A stretch of 64,000 nt of DNA from assembly GCA_009363875.1 (NCBI GenBank), contig CM018683.1, positions 67,008,187-67,072,186 on the forward strand. The letters are read 5' to 3'. Position numbers and translations under genes: made by a program. Under the pieces are notes generated by a model. It saw nothing but the letters and a program-made list of their open reading frames with translations, searched no databases and was not told where the DNA came from. Numbering within the stretch: the stretch's first letter is position 1; each line of letters starts with the position of its first letter. Origin of the DNA: Mikania micrantha. Lineage: Eukaryota; Streptophyta; Magnoliopsida; Asterales; Asteraceae. Positions 63,988 to 64,000 of the stretch are shown in pieces.

Positions 63988-64000
63988 TGTTCCGATTCTT

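Overview
This is a plant nuclear window made almost entirely of transposable elements. The two Sirevirus-type Ty1/copia elements with a very large extra reading frame, and the Ty3/gypsy chromovirus-like elements, resemble families I recall from daisy-family (Asteraceae) genomes. That assignment is an inference from recall, not a search result. I see no complete host gene. The one possible host piece is a first exon at 45805-46156.

Layout. Positions 1-2346 are AT-rich and unassigned. Positions 2347-44258 are one nest built inside a minus-strand Sirevirus ('A') whose LTRs lie at 2347-3134 and 33714-44258. A was hit by: (i) gypsy 'E', a decayed plus-strand element (about 4645-23666), itself hit by gypsy 'D' (4691-16013, TSD GTGTT) and by a PIF/Harbinger-type DNA transposon 'F' (21466-23210, TSD TAA); (ii) a probable solo LTR (29319-30105, TSD CTTCC); (iii) a hAT-type MITE 'G' (31840-32562, TSD GACCAAAC); (iv) gypsy 'C' (33924-43655, TSD CACAA) inside A's 5' LTR. 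Positions 44259-50126 hold a gag-like exon, a SINE, two hAT-type MITEs, a microsatellite and a CACTA-like terminus. Positions 50127-61226 are a second Sirevirus ('B'), damaged by deletions but not by insertions. Positions 61227-64000 hold a long-TIR (MULE-like) element, a second CACTA-like terminus, a decayed copia gag and the start of another copia element with its LTR and primer site.

How the parts work together. D and C each carry two LTRs, a tRNA-iMet primer site, one uninterrupted Gag-Pol frame ending in a chromodomain-like segment, and a polypurine tract, so both look autonomous. D's two 2120-bp LTRs looked identical wherever I compared them, so D is the youngest large insertion. D also has an unexpected separate frame before gag (7163-7984), Pro-rich with a coiled coil and a C-terminal membrane segment, followed by a tandem-repeat leader containing seven hairpins with compensatory stem changes. 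A and B carry, after pol, an extra reading frame of about 1200 codons ending next to the polypurine tract. These two extra frames, the LTR palindromes and minisatellites, and a probable intron inside the gypsy LTRs are the least explained parts of the window.
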